DNA from: Bacteroidia bacterium 43-41
GTDB lineage: Bacteria; Bacteroidota; Bacteroidia; Bacteroidales; Dysgonomonadaceae
Assembly (NCBI GenBank): GCA_001898165.1
Contig: MKTD01000014.1
Location: 62,001 to 126,000 of the forward strand
Direction of reading: 5' to 3'
DNA length: 64,000 nt
The notes beneath the pieces were generated by a model. The model did not search any database, was not told where the DNA came from, and saw only the letters and a list, made by a program, of their open reading frames with translations. The stretch's first letter is position 1; the number at the start of each line of letters is the position of its first letter. Shown piece after piece: positions 1 to 8,868 of this stretch. The translations under genes and the position numbers were made by a program.

Positions 1-187
1 GTTTAATCCGGATCCTGTCAATAGACATTTCGGTTTTTACTTTTGGTTTTAGCTTCCCGATAGCAAAATCGGCAGCAAATTTTTGAACAGACGGAATAGT
101 GAATGTCAGAAAAAGTATAACATTCAATAGGATTACACAAACGATAAAAATGGCAAATATCCGGACAATTTTCTTTATTAATTTCAT
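1..187 (-). CDS. TamB-like translocation/assembly protein, N-terminal fragment
   Basis: Only the first 62 codons lie in the window; the gene runs off the left edge. The visible protein begins with a basic MKLIKKIVR stretch and then one hydrophobic helix (about residues 8-30), which is an uncleaved signal anchor. After it comes a segment (FAADFAIGKLKPKVKTEMSI) like the start of the AsmA/TamB family of inner-membrane-anchored periplasmic proteins that work in outer-membrane assembly or lipid transport. Seen: one membrane anchor and the orientation. Inferred: TamB (DUF490) membership, based on a short fragment. A possible promoter box on the minus strand (CAATATTA on plus, 219-226) lies about 30 bases ahead of the start. 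Confidence 0.5.
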   Translation of the reverse strand, partial: MKLIKKIVRIFAIFIVCVILLNVILFLTFTIPSVQKFAADFAIGKLKPKVKTEMSIDRIRIK

Positions 188-218
188 CTGATTTTTCCGA
201 TAGTGTCGGTTAAACGTG

Positions 219-226
219 CAATATTA
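219..226 (-). promoter_or_regulatory. possible -7 box for the TamB-like gene
   Basis: On the minus strand this reads TAATATTG, seven of eight matches to the Bacteroidetes -7 element TAnnTTTG, and it lies 31 bases ahead of the ATG at 187. No clear -33 TTTG is visible, so this is weak. Confidence 0.3.
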
Positions 227-286
227 GTAAAAAAATAATTTTCAATGATGAGAAACAGGCATTTTAACTTAGATTAAGCCGAAGTC

Positions 287-1384
287 TCAGGATACTTCTA
301 CAGGTTTTAGTTTATAATTCATAAGGACGGTATTCTTCAGATATTCAAATTCAAGTTCAAAACATTCAGAGAAAATATTGGAGTTCCTGTTGTCCTCAAT
401 CTGTTTTTCTGTCCACAGTTTACCATCTCGCAACTTCAATTTGTTGAACTTTTCCTCATCGTCGATTATGGAGACATATAAAAATATCAATCGCCTGGTA
501 TTGTTATTTTCGAAAACATATTTAAGCAAGAAACGTAACGGGATGTCCCTGACTCCAATCTCCTTACCGATGGTGTTTAGGACGGCTTCGTTCAGATCGT
601 GGTTATACAGCATATATTCTTCAAACGGATAGTCAAGGGCTCCCGGATTTAATAACCGGGAAGCATCGCGTCTCTTCAGATAAATTTTACCATTGCTTAT
701 CAAAGCTACCCGCACAACCGGATGCATGAATTTATTCTTCATCTCTTTTGTAACGGATTTAGCCACTTTTCCGGTAACTTCACCCGATTCTGTTATCATG
801 GGGAGCCACTCCTCTTTGCGTAGCTTTTTATCCAAAAACAGAAACCTTATAACTTCCAGAATGATTATGGTCAGAAGGATAAGTTGTGCGATTATTATGA
901 TTCCCAGCGTACTTATCCAGGGAGTCTTTATTGTAGAAACATTAAAATAGACCAGTACCAGCAACAGATGAAAAAATAGCGAATACTGTATTTGAAAAGC
1001 TACCCGAAAAGACTCCGACAGGTAGTTCCTGACGTTTGGTTTTTTATTTTTCGACAATAATAATATTACTTTTGTACGAAGTAAGCGGGATATCATTAAT
1101 GCTACAACAAAAATTATTTCAACCGTCACAAATTTTCCAAACGGATCGAGAGAATTGTAAAACAACAGTGCCAAAAGAGCAATAGAAAACGTAATGGCCG
1201 AAAGATCATACAACATCCGGCTGTGTTTTCTAACCAGGAAAACACCTGTCAAAGATAATCCCAGACCGATGCACATGGCCGTTACGGCATTAACCCATCC
1301 GATAAGGATTGTAAATACGAGCAACGGGATGAGCCCATAGGCCGGATTCCTAAGTTGTTTTACGATTATACTCTCTTCTCCCAT
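287..1384 (-). CDS. multi-pass membrane protein with C-terminal Nudix-like domain
   Basis: A 365-residue protein whose first ~180 residues hold about six hydrophobic segments (roughly 17-50, 59-78, 85-103, 135-150, 157-180). A soluble domain of ~150 residues follows (VVRVALISNGKIYLKRRD... to the end). The soluble part has the beta-strand pattern of a Nudix fold, but the catalytic box REXXEEXGU is not intact: the equivalent region reads NEAVLNTIGKEIGV. Hydrolase activity is therefore doubtful. The family is known in Bacteroidetes but has no assigned role. It is transcribed alone on the minus strand, between the TamB-like gene and the dipeptidyl peptidase. Confidence 0.6.
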   Translation of the reverse strand: MGEESIIVKQLRNPAYGLIPLLVFTILIGWVNAVTAMCIGLGLSLTGVFLVRKHSRMLYDLSAITFSIALLALLFYNSLDPFGKFVTVEIIFVVALMISRLLRTKVILLLSKNKKPNVRNYLSESFRVAFQIQYSLFFHLLLVLVYFNVSTIKTPWISTLGIIIIAQLILLTIIILEVIRFLFLDKKLRKEEWLPMITESGEVTGKVAKSVTKEMKNKFMHPVVRVALISNGKIYLKRRDASRLLNPGALDYPFEEYMLYNHDLNEAVLNTIGKEIGVRDIPLRFLLKYVFENNNTRRLIFLYVSIIDDEEKFNKLKLRDGKLWTEKQIEDNRNSNIFSECFELEFEYLKNTVLMNYKLKPVEVS

Positions 1385-1435
1385 AATTAAATTTTAAACC
1401 CACCATAATAACACTCATTCGCGTTTTTTGTTTTT

Positions 1436-1473
1436 GACAAAAAAAAATTACGGAGCGATTAACAATCACTCCG
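1436..1473 (-). terminator. rho-independent terminator after the dipeptidyl peptidase gene
   Basis: On the minus strand a hairpin (CGGAG.GATT / AATC.CTCCG, 1451-1473) is followed by a run of nine or more U residues (down to about 1438). It lies about 75 bases beyond the stop codon of the S9 peptidase gene, so it should end that transcript before the next gene. Confidence 0.75.
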
Positions 1474-1545
1474 CCAAGATAAACGGTGTAAAGCGTATCT
1501 TCACCATAACTTGAACCCGAATCGTAAGAAACTGTTTTGAATTTT

Positions 1546-3705
1546 TTATAGGTTTTTCTTGTAAAACTCGATCACTTTTTCATAGAGGTACAATCGGGAA
1601 TTCCCGCCGGCAATAAAATGATCTTTGTCGGGGAAATAAAACATATCGAAATGCTTTCCGGCGGCGATTAACGCGCGCGAATACTCGATGGCGTTCTGGA
1701 AATGGACGTTGTCGTCGGTGGTACCATGGATGAGCAACAGTTTTCCCTGTAACTGCGAAGCAAGGGCAACCGCCGATCCGGCAGAGTATCCCGATGCATT
1801 TTGTTGTGGTGTACGCATAAAACGTTCGGTATAAACAGTGTCGTAAAACCGCCAATCGGTTACAGGCGCGATCGCTACCCCCGCTTTGAAAATTCCATTA
1901 CCACGGCTCATACTCATTAAAACGTTATAGCCTCCGTAACTCCAGCCCCAGATGCCGATACGGTTACCGTCAATATAAGGCAGCGCAGCCAAATACCGGG
2001 CGGCTGCCGCCTGGTCGTCCGACTCTTTCACGCCCAGATTCATGTAGGTTTGCTTGCGAAACTCTTCGCCGCGCGCGCCGGTTCCGCGTCCGTCAACCGA
2101 TGCGACTACAAAACCTTCGTTTGCCAATGCGTAATACCAGTCCGCATTAAACCGGTCCAGCACCTGCTGCGAATTGGGGCCGCTGTATTGTATCATAACT
2201 ACCGGATATTTTTTTGACGCGTTAAAATTATTGGGCTTGATGATCCAACCGTTCAACTGCGTAATCCCGTCGGCGGCAAGGACGCTGATAAATTCTTTTT
2301 TCGGGAATTGCGCAGATGCCCACTGGGCCGCCGCCTCTTTATTATCTTCGAGAAGACGAAGTTCTTTGCCTGTTGCATCATGCACAGTAATAACGGCAGG
2401 TGTATTGGAATCCGAAAACAGATTGACGAAAAACTTGCCGCTGTTGCTGAACAACGCATTATTATATCCCTGTCGGACAGATAGTTTTTGCGGCTGCCCT
2501 TTATCGATATTTATCTTGTAAACATTCCGGCGAAGGGGACTCTCGTCGGCAACCTCATAGAAAACCGTATTGGTCTGGGCATCCACAGCCAGAAGCTTAG
2601 TTACGTCGAACTGTCCGGAGGTCAGCTGTTTTTGCAACGTTCCCGTGTAACCGTAGATATAAATGTGGCTGAAACCTCCTTTTTCCGACACGTAAGTGAA
2701 ACGGTTGGGTAAAAAGTAGATCTCGTTGAGCCGTTCAGAGTCAACATAGTATTTATTCTCTTCCCTCAAAATGAGTTTGGCAACCGTTGTCCTTGGATTT
2801 ACAAAATACATGTCGAACCGGTTTTGATTGCGGTTCAGGGTCATGGCAACCAATTCTTCTGCATTCCCGGTGAAAGTTATTCTCGGGATGTAGCCGTCTG
2901 CATCGAGCGGAACATCCATTTTTCGTGTAGTCCGGGCGTCGATATCAAAGACGCGCAATTCCACCGACGAGTTTTTCTCGCCCGGCTTGGGATACTTGTA
3001 AGTGTAAAACCCGGGATAAAGCTCTTGATTGAAAGTTTGAAACTGATATTGCCGGACTTGCGACTCATCCGAACGGACGAAAGCCAACAACTTGCTATCG
3101 GGTGAAAACTCCATTAACCGGGTAGTGGCGAACTCCTCCTCGTAAACCCAATCGGTGGCTCCGTTGATGATGTTATTGATTTGGCCGTCTTTGGTAACCT
3201 GCGATTCGGTATCAAAATCGAATTTAGCAAGCCAGATGTTGTTGTCACTCACGTAAGCCAGCATCTTTCCGTCGGGCGAAAAAGTGGGAATCATCTGTTT
3301 AGACGGGTTCCCGGTAAGTGCACGCACCATGTTACGGCGGACATCGTGGTAATAATACGTTGCCTTGAACGAATGACGATAAATCTGTTCTTTGTCCCTG
3401 TAAACCAAAACCCTGTTTTCATCGGGGCTCACCAGGAATCCCTGGAAGGTATCAAACGTACATTCCCGCGCCTTGCGCGTATTGAAAAGCGTATCCACGG
3501 CGTTTCCGGTTGCGTAGGAAAACTTTACAACCGCCGTGTTCCCGGGGTTCATCTGGTAGTAATAGATCCCGTCTGCCGAAGATTCCATCTGACGGATACC
3601 TTTTGCCGAAAAACGGCCATCCACCAAATCTTTTAACGTGTAGTTTTGGGCTTGTAACAGCAAAATGCTGCTTACGAAACAGAGAAATAAGAGGGTTTTT
3701 TTCAT
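1546..3705 (-). CDS. dipeptidyl peptidase IV (S9B family serine peptidase)
   Basis: A secreted prolyl dipeptidyl peptidase that removes X-Pro/X-Ala dipeptides in the periplasm or at the cell surface and feeds peptide fermentation. The 719-residue product has a signal peptide (MKKTLLFLCFVSSILLLQAQ), an eight-bladed beta-propeller region (about 40-480) with the S9B-specific double-Glu motif DWVYEEEF, and an alpha/beta-hydrolase domain. The nucleophile elbow is GWSYGG (Ser about 589), with Asp in GTTDDNVH (about 664) and His in DKDHF (about 696). Length matches the family (~720-760). I start at the ATG at 3705; a longer reading from a TTG at 3729 would overlap the promoter box. It is monocistronic, with a terminator behind it. 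Confidence 0.93.
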   Translation of the reverse strand: MKKTLLFLCFVSSILLLQAQNYTLKDLVDGRFSAKGIRQMESSADGIYYYQMNPGNTAVVKFSYATGNAVDTLFNTRKARECTFDTFQGFLVSPDENRVLVYRDKEQIYRHSFKATYYYHDVRRNMVRALTGNPSKQMIPTFSPDGKMLAYVSDNNIWLAKFDFDTESQVTKDGQINNIINGATDWVYEEEFATTRLMEFSPDSKLLAFVRSDESQVRQYQFQTFNQELYPGFYTYKYPKPGEKNSSVELRVFDIDARTTRKMDVPLDADGYIPRITFTGNAEELVAMTLNRNQNRFDMYFVNPRTTVAKLILREENKYYVDSERLNEIYFLPNRFTYVSEKGGFSHIYIYGYTGTLQKQLTSGQFDVTKLLAVDAQTNTVFYEVADESPLRRNVYKINIDKGQPQKLSVRQGYNNALFSNSGKFFVNLFSDSNTPAVITVHDATGKELRLLEDNKEAAAQWASAQFPKKEFISVLAADGITQLNGWIIKPNNFNASKKYPVVMIQYSGPNSQQVLDRFNADWYYALANEGFVVASVDGRGTGARGEEFRKQTYMNLGVKESDDQAAAARYLAALPYIDGNRIGIWGWSYGGYNVLMSMSRGNGIFKAGVAIAPVTDWRFYDTVYTERFMRTPQQNASGYSAGSAVALASQLQGKLLLIHGTTDDNVHFQNAIEYSRALIAAGKHFDMFYFPDKDHFIAGGNSRLYLYEKVIEFYKKNL

Positions 3706-3726
3706 TGTTAATGCTCTTTTAGAATA

Positions 3727-3734
3727 CAAAAATA
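3727..3734 (-). promoter_or_regulatory. -7 promoter box for dipeptidyl peptidase IV
   Basis: The minus strand reads TATTTTTG, a full match to TAnnTTTG, 22 bases ahead of the ATG at 3705. It fixes the start of the gene because it overlaps the alternative upstream TTG codon. Confidence 0.65.
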
Positions 3735-3821
3735 AGAATTATATCCGACATACTACAGAAAACAAAATGGCCCCAATCGTTAAATCAATAAAATTACCTG
3801 CAATATCACAAAAATTATAAT

Positions 3822-3829
3822 TAATTTTG
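3822..3829 (+). promoter_or_regulatory. -7 promoter box for the rseC-rnf operon
   Basis: TAATTTTG matches the Bacteroidetes -7 consensus exactly and lies 41 bases ahead of the rseC ATG at 3871. It is divergent from the dipeptidyl peptidase promoter about 90 bases away. Confidence 0.65.
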
Positions 3830-3870
3830 CACCGTCATTCTGAAATAGATAACAGAACGTCATTATTATT

Positions 3871-4281
3871 ATGATTGAACACCAAGGAATCATAGCAAAT
3901 ATATCGGATAAAAAAATTTCCGTCAAGATTTTACAACAATCGGCTTGCAGTAGCTGTCATGCGAAAGGAGCATGCATGGCTGCAGACTCGAAAGAGAAAA
4001 TGGTGGACGTAACAGATTCTACGGGAAAATATAAAATAAACGATCTTGTGACCATCGAAGGAAAAGAATCAATGGGCTATAAAGCCGTTTTGTGGGCTTT
4101 TGTTATTCCTGTTTTTATTCTTGTCCTGATATTAATACTTGCCACATCTGTCTGGAAGTGGGGAGAAATGGAAGCTGCCATTGCATCAATCCTTGCTTTG
4201 GCGCCCTATTACCTGATACTTTATCTGTTACGCCATAAAATGGCGAATTCTTTTAAATTTACTATCAAAAATTTCAATTGA
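3871..4281 (+). CDS. rseC: RseC/RnfH-type SoxR-reducing system protein
   Basis: A 136-residue inner-membrane protein of the RseC/MucC family. The N-terminal half carries the family cysteine cluster CSSCHAKGAC (Cys26, 29 and 35), and two membrane helices follow (about 72-96 and 102-122). In Proteobacteria RseC works with the Rnf complex to reduce SoxR. In Bacteroidetes it is the usual first gene of rnf operons, where it probably helps assembly or maturation of the complex; that role is inference. It lies 10 bases ahead of rnfB and has its own promoter box upstream. Confidence 0.85.
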   Translation: MIEHQGIIANISDKKISVKILQQSACSSCHAKGACMAADSKEKMVDVTDSTGKYKINDLVTIEGKESMGYKAVLWAFVIPVFILVLILILATSVWKWGEMEAAIASILALAPYYLILYLLRHKMANSFKFTIKNFN

Positions 4282-4291
4282 TATTTAAAAT

Positions 4292-5158
4292 ATGAGTGTA
4301 TTACTTTCTGCTGTAGCCACATTGGGAGCCATCGGCGCCGGAAGCGCGGCAATTCTCTATTTTGTGGGACGAAAATTTCACGTGGAAGAAGACCCCCGCA
4401 TTGAAAAGGTTCAGGAAGCACTCCCCGCTGCCAATTGCGGTGGATGTGGCTTCCCCGGGTGCGCATCGTTTGCTAACGCTTGCGTGAAAGCCGAAACGCT
4501 GGACGATCTGTACTGCCCTGTTGGCGGACAAGAAACGATGGACAGGGTTGCCGGAATATTGGGAAAGAGTGCTGCCACCGCGGCGAAAAAAATCGCGGTT
4601 GTCAGATGTAGCGGCTCGTGTGACGAACGCCCGCGATTGAATTTATACGACGGGGTTTCCAACTGTGCCATTGCCGCAGCGCTTTACGGCGGAGATACCG
4701 GCTGTTCGTTCGGATGCTTAGGGTTGGGCGATTGCGAAGAATCGTGCACGTTCGATGCCATCCATATCAATCCCGCAACCATGCTGCCCGAAGTGGTGGA
4801 AGACAAATGTACGGCTTGCGGCGCTTGTGTGAAAGCCTGTCCGAAAGACATCATCGAGTTGCGTAAGCAAGGCCCCAAATCGCGTCGTATTTATGTCAGT
4901 TGCGTAAACAAAGATAAAGGCGCCGTTGCCAAAAAGGCGTGCAATGTAGCTTGTATCGGATGTTCCAAATGTCAGCAAGTTTGTCCGTTCGAAGCCATCA
5001 CCATCGAAAATAACTTGGCGTTCATTATCGATGATAAATGTCGTCTGTGCCGCAAATGTGTTCCGGTTTGTCCTACAAACTCCATATTGGAACTCAACTT
5101 CCCGCCAAGGAAAGAAACAGCTCCGGCCGTTAAGGAAGAAGTAACGGCAAACGCTTAA
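4292..5158 (+). CDS. rnfB: Rnf electron transport complex subunit B
   Basis: The iron-sulfur entry subunit of the ferredoxin:NAD+ oxidoreductase (Rnf), which couples electron transfer from reduced ferredoxin to Na+ or H+ export. The 288-residue product has an N-terminal membrane helix (about 5-27) and a [4Fe-4S] domain with CGGCGFPGC (Cys49, 52, 57). At least three ferredoxin-type clusters follow: CTACGACVKACP, CIGCSKCQQVCP and CRLCRKCVPVCP. This high cluster number is typical of the anaerobic Bacteroidetes/Clostridia type. It is the second gene of the operon, 57 bases ahead of rnfC. Confidence 0.95.
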   Translation: MSVLLSAVATLGAIGAGSAAILYFVGRKFHVEEDPRIEKVQEALPAANCGGCGFPGCASFANACVKAETLDDLYCPVGGQETMDRVAGILGKSAATAAKKIAVVRCSGSCDERPRLNLYDGVSNCAIAAALYGGDTGCSFGCLGLGDCEESCTFDAIHINPATMLPEVVEDKCTACGACVKACPKDIIELRKQGPKSRRIYVSCVNKDKGAVAKKACNVACIGCSKCQQVCPFEAITIENNLAFIIDDKCRLCRKCVPVCPTNSILELNFPPRKETAPAVKEEVTANA

Positions 5159-5214
5159 TTCAAATAAAAAAACTCACTAAAAAGAAGCTCTCATCAAGGA
5201 GATTTAAGAGTTCT

Positions 5215-6546
5215 ATGTTAAAAACATTTCGTATCGGGGGAATTCACCCCAAAGAAAACAAATTTTCTGCCGGAAAAGCAATACAACCCATTGCCATACC
5301 CGCACAAGTTATCATACCACTCACACAGCACATTGGCGCTCCGTGCCAGCCTGTCGTGAAAAAAGGCGACAAAGTGAAAGTAGGAACCCTTATCGGGAAA
5401 ACGGTAGGATTTGTGTCGGCAAACATTCACTCGTCCGTTTCGGGCACTGTACTTAAAATTGATAAAGCGCTTGACACCAGCGGATATAAACGCGATTCCG
5501 TTTTTATTCAGGTTGAAGGTGATCAGTGGGAAGAGAAAATCGATTGTACCCCGACGCTGTTGAAAGAATGTACTCTCTCTTCGAAGGAGATTATCGATAA
5601 AATCTCTGCGGCAGGTATTGTGGGAATGGGTGGAGCCACTTTTCCCACCCACGTAAAACTGATCCCGCCCCCGGGAACGAAGGCAGAAACGCTTATCATT
5701 AATGCCGTTGAGTGTGAACCTTATCTCACATCGGACCATCAGTTAATGATGGAAAAAACCGAAGAAATTCTGGTAGGCACAACCATACTGATGAAAGCCA
5801 TCAACGTGAACAAAGCGGTTATCGGTATCGAGAACAATAAAAAAGACGCTATCGACAAATTCACAACAGCAGTAAAATCATATCCCGGAATCACGGTACA
5901 GCCGCTAAAGGTACAATATCCGCAAGGCGGCGAAAAGCAACTTATCGATGCCGTTGTCCGTCGTCAGGTTCCTAGCGGCGCACTTCCCATTTCAGTAGGT
6001 GTGGTTGTTCAGAACGTGGGGACAGCTTTTGCCGTTTACGAAGCAGTTCAGAAAAATAAACCGCTTGTGGAGCGTGTGGTCACCATTACCGGAAAAGAGA
6101 TTAAAAATCCGTGCAACGTGCTTTCGCGAGTGGGAATCCCCTTGAACAACCTGATCGATTTTGCCGGAGGGCTGCCTGAAACAACCGGAAAAATAGTTTG
6201 TGGCGGGCCAATGATGGGAAAAGCTGTCGCCAGCATGGAAATTCCTGTAACAAAAGGGACATCGGGGATACTGGTCATCCCCACACTGGAGTCGAAACGA
6301 AACAACATGAAAGACTGCATCCGTTGTACCAAATGCATAAATGTTTGTCCGATGGGATTAAGCCCGACACTCCTGATGAACCTGACGGAATACAGCGAAT
6401 GGGACAGGGCCGAAAAAAATCGTATAACCGATTGTATCGAATGTGGCTCGTGCAGCTATACCTGCCCGTCCGACCGTCCCCTCCTCGACTATATCCGCCT
6501 GGGAAAAGGCAAAGTGATGGGGATCATCAGAACGAGGAAAAACTGA
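5215..6546 (+). CDS. rnfC: Rnf electron transport complex subunit C
   Basis: The NADH-binding subunit, with FMN and two [4Fe-4S] clusters, on the cytoplasmic side of the Rnf complex. The 443-residue length is normal. Visible features are the N-terminal barrel-sandwich domain, the Gly-rich nucleotide/FMN loop GIVGMGGATFPTHVKL (about 137-152), the ENNKKDAI segment, and two C-terminal clusters (CIRCTKCINVCP and CIECGSCSYTCP). The start MLKTFRIGGIHPKENK is the standard RnfC N-terminus. The following spacer to rnfD contains three 7-bp units (6547-6567). Confidence 0.95.
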   Translation: MLKTFRIGGIHPKENKFSAGKAIQPIAIPAQVIIPLTQHIGAPCQPVVKKGDKVKVGTLIGKTVGFVSANIHSSVSGTVLKIDKALDTSGYKRDSVFIQVEGDQWEEKIDCTPTLLKECTLSSKEIIDKISAAGIVGMGGATFPTHVKLIPPPGTKAETLIINAVECEPYLTSDHQLMMEKTEEILVGTTILMKAINVNKAVIGIENNKKDAIDKFTTAVKSYPGITVQPLKVQYPQGGEKQLIDAVVRRQVPSGALPISVGVVVQNVGTAFAVYEAVQKNKPLVERVVTITGKEIKNPCNVLSRVGIPLNNLIDFAGGLPETTGKIVCGGPMMGKAVASMEIPVTKGTSGILVIPTLESKRNNMKDCIRCTKCINVCPMGLSPTLLMNLTEYSEWDRAEKNRITDCIECGSCSYTCPSDRPLLDYIRLGKGKVMGIIRTRKN

Positions 6547-6567
6547 TTTCGGATTTGTGATTCGAGA
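6547..6567 (+). repeat. heptamer-periodic spacer between rnfC and rnfD
   Basis: Three consecutive 7-bp units follow the rnfC stop directly: TTTCGGA, TTTGTGA and TTCGAGA. They are the reverse-complement form of the CG-AA heptamers seen at 8869-8896, 19474-19494 and 35421-35455. Confidence 0.4.
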
Positions 6568-6641
6568 GCCACTAAAATTAGAACTAATAGAGTAACAAAC
6601 AAACAATATTTCAAGTCCCTTTCCAGGGATTCAGGGGTAAT

Positions 6642-7604
6642 ATGAACAACAAACTAATCGTCTCCCCGTCACCGCATGTGCACAGTGGAGACAGTATCGA
6701 AAAGAACATGTACGGAGTACTGATAGCGCTTATCCCGGCGTTTCTGGTTGCCGTATATGTATTCCGGCTGGATGCTTTGATAATCACGGCTCTGTCGGTA
6801 TTATTCTGCGTGGGATTCGAATACCTCATCGCCAGGTATATCATGAAAAAGGAGCCTTCGGTTTTCGACGGTTCTGCCATTATCACCGGTGTATTGCTGG
6901 CATTCAACGTACCGTCTAATCTGCCGATATGGATTTTGGCGCTTGGCGCACTTTTTTCCATTGGCGTGGTCAAGATGTCGTTCGGCGGATTGGGTAACAA
7001 TATCTTTAATCCCGCTATTGCCGGACGTATATTCCTGCTCATTTCCTTTCCGGCGCAAATGACCACGTGGCCAACGCCTGCCATAGCAACAACCGACGCA
7101 ACAACATCGGCGACCGTTTTATCGAACCTGAGGCTCGATCCCGGATCATTGCCCGCGATAAAGGATATGTTCTTTGGGTTTGAAGGTGGTTCCATCGGCG
7201 AAATGAGCGCTTTGGCACTTTTGTTGGGACTGGTGTATATGTTGTGGAAAAAAATCATCACATGGCATATCCCTGTTTCGATTATCGTATCGGTAGCCCT
7301 GTTTACGGGAATTTTATATATCTTTAATCCCGTTCCGACGTTCAATCCGCTTATCCATCTGTTCTCGGGAGGTTTGATGCTGGGAGCCATCTTTATGGCG
7401 ACCGATTACGTGACATCGCCGATGACCAAATCCGGCATGCTCATTTATGGAGTAAGCATCGGATTTATAACCGTTTGTATCCGGTTGTGGGGGGCTTATC
7501 CCGAAGGTGTTTCATTTGCCATCCTGCTGATGAACGCTTTCACTCCACTGATCAATAATTACACAACACCTAAAAGATACGGGGAGGTAGTAAAAAATGG
7601 CTAA
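6642..7604 (+). CDS. rnfD: Rnf electron transport complex subunit D
   Basis: An integral membrane subunit (320 residues, about nine or ten helices) that carries a covalently bound FMN. The attachment motif is visible as TTSATVL (about 160), matching the family pattern S/T-x-A-T with FMN phosphoester-linked to Thr. The N-terminal SPSPHVHSGDSIEKNMYG is the family signature. The ATG lies in a good context after a CAGGGGTAA stretch. It overlaps rnfG by 8 bases, which indicates translational coupling. Confidence 0.95.
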   Translation: MNNKLIVSPSPHVHSGDSIEKNMYGVLIALIPAFLVAVYVFRLDALIITALSVLFCVGFEYLIARYIMKKEPSVFDGSAIITGVLLAFNVPSNLPIWILALGALFSIGVVKMSFGGLGNNIFNPAIAGRIFLLISFPAQMTTWPTPAIATTDATTSATVLSNLRLDPGSLPAIKDMFFGFEGGSIGEMSALALLLGLVYMLWKKIITWHIPVSIIVSVALFTGILYIFNPVPTFNPLIHLFSGGLMLGAIFMATDYVTSPMTKSGMLIYGVSIGFITVCIRLWGAYPEGVSFAILLMNAFTPLINNYTTPKRYGEVVKNG

Positions 7605-8250
7605 GTTACAATCTACATTCAAAAATATGTTCCTTTCGCTGTTCGTTATCAGTTTGGTGGCAGCGGTTTTGCTGGCGCAAGTGAACAAAATGACTGCCGG
7701 ACCTATAGCAGCAGCCAAGACATTAAAATTAGAAAATGCGATAAAAGAGGTGGTCCCCGAATTCGATAACAATCCGGTTGAAGAGGCCTACAAAATACCT
7801 GCGCCCGACGGCGATTCGCTGTTGGTCTATCCCGCTAAAAAAGGCGATGAGATAGTCGGGTTTGCCGTAAACACCTACTCCAACAACGGATTCAGCGGAA
7901 ATATCCAGTTAATGGTAGGTTTTGATATGGAGGACAAAATTGTGAATTACGCTGTCCTTTCGCACTCGGAAACCCCGGGATTGGGATCGAAAATGAACGA
8001 ATGGTTCCGCAATACTGCCAAACCCAATCAGGTGGTGATCGGCAGAAACCTGTCGGAAGGGAATTTAAGCGTTTCAAAGGACGGAGGACAAATCGACGCC
8101 ATCACGGCATCCACCATCACATCGCGCGCTTTTCTGGAAGCCATCAACAGGGCGTATGCCACTTATAAGGCAAGCGATATTGGTTCGGGCGCGACCGGGG
8201 ACAATCAGACGAACAATAAAACTGGGAAAGGAGAAAAGACAAATGAATAA
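7597..8250 (+). CDS. rnfG: Rnf electron transport complex subunit G
   Basis: A subunit with one N-terminal membrane helix (about 9-30) and an extracytoplasmic FMN-binding domain (about 90-195). The covalent flavin site is seen in DAITASTITSRAF (about 169-181), the RnfG/NqrC form of S/T-GAT with the acceptor Thr. The 217-residue length is normal, though the last ~25 residues (GSGATGDNQTNNKTGKGEKTNE) are polar and unstructured. The gene overlaps rnfD by 8 bases at its start and rnfE by 8 bases at its end. Confidence 0.94.
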   Translation: MAKLQSTFKNMFLSLFVISLVAAVLLAQVNKMTAGPIAAAKTLKLENAIKEVVPEFDNNPVEEAYKIPAPDGDSLLVYPAKKGDEIVGFAVNTYSNNGFSGNIQLMVGFDMEDKIVNYAVLSHSETPGLGSKMNEWFRNTAKPNQVVIGRNLSEGNLSVSKDGGQIDAITASTITSRAFLEAINRAYATYKASDIGSGATGDNQTNNKTGKGEKTNE

Positions 8251-8830
8251 GAATCTGAATGTTATTGTAAACGGACTAATTAAAGAGAATCCCACGTTTG
8301 TGCTCCTGTTGGGGATGTGCCCTACACTGGCCACGACCAGTTCGGCAATTAACGGCATGAGTATGGGGCTGGCAACGATGTTCGTGTTGATCTGTTCCAA
8401 CGCAGCCATTTCAGCCCTGAAAAATCTTATCCCCGATATGGTGCGCATTCCGGCTTTCATCGTGGTAATTGCCGCTTTCGTAACCGTTGTGGAAATGGTG
8501 ATGAACGCCTATGTTCCGGCTTTAGCCGCAAGCCTGGGAATTTTTATCCCGCTTATTGTGGTCAACTGTATTGTGTTGGGGCGTGCCGAAGCGTTCGCAT
8601 CCAAAAACAATGTTTTAGCATCCGCTCTCGACGGTTTTGGTATTGGCCTGGGATTTACATCGGCGCTTACCTTGCTGGGGGCAATCCGTGAATTGCTGGG
8701 CACCGGGAAAATATTTTCCTTGTCCATTTATCCGGAAAATTTTGGATCGCTCATCTTCGTGCTTGCACCGGGAGCATTTATCGTGCTGGGATATCTGATT
8801 GCGACATTTAATAAGTTGCAGAAAAAATAA
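8243..8830 (+). CDS. rnfE: Rnf electron transport complex subunit E
   Basis: An integral membrane subunit of 195 residues with about six helices; it is half of the RnfA/RnfE pair that holds an intramembrane iron centre. I start at the ATG at 8243 (MNKNLNVIVNGLIKENPTFV) because this is the family N-terminus. A purine-rich GGGAAAGGAGAAAAG lies 8-20 bases ahead, one of the few Shine-Dalgarno-like sites here. A longer frame from 8156 would overlap rnfG heavily. The conserved Cys motif LLLGMCPTLATTSSA is present near residue 30. Confidence 0.94.
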   Translation: MNKNLNVIVNGLIKENPTFVLLLGMCPTLATTSSAINGMSMGLATMFVLICSNAAISALKNLIPDMVRIPAFIVVIAAFVTVVEMVMNAYVPALAASLGIFIPLIVVNCIVLGRAEAFASKNNVLASALDGFGIGLGFTSALTLLGAIRELLGTGKIFSLSIYPENFGSLIFVLAPGAFIVLGYLIATFNKLQKK

Positions 8831-8868
8831 TAGAGGGGACTGCCCGTTGAAAAATTTCGCTAAAAAAA

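Noticed and set aside
3706-3729. Longer dipeptidyl peptidase starting at a TTG
   Set aside because: The TTG overlaps an exact -7 promoter box, and the ATG at 3705 gives a clean signal peptide.
5218-5739. Antisense open frame of 173 codons opposite rnfC
   Set aside because: It is fully inside a well-supported rnfC gene and encodes no recognisable protein.
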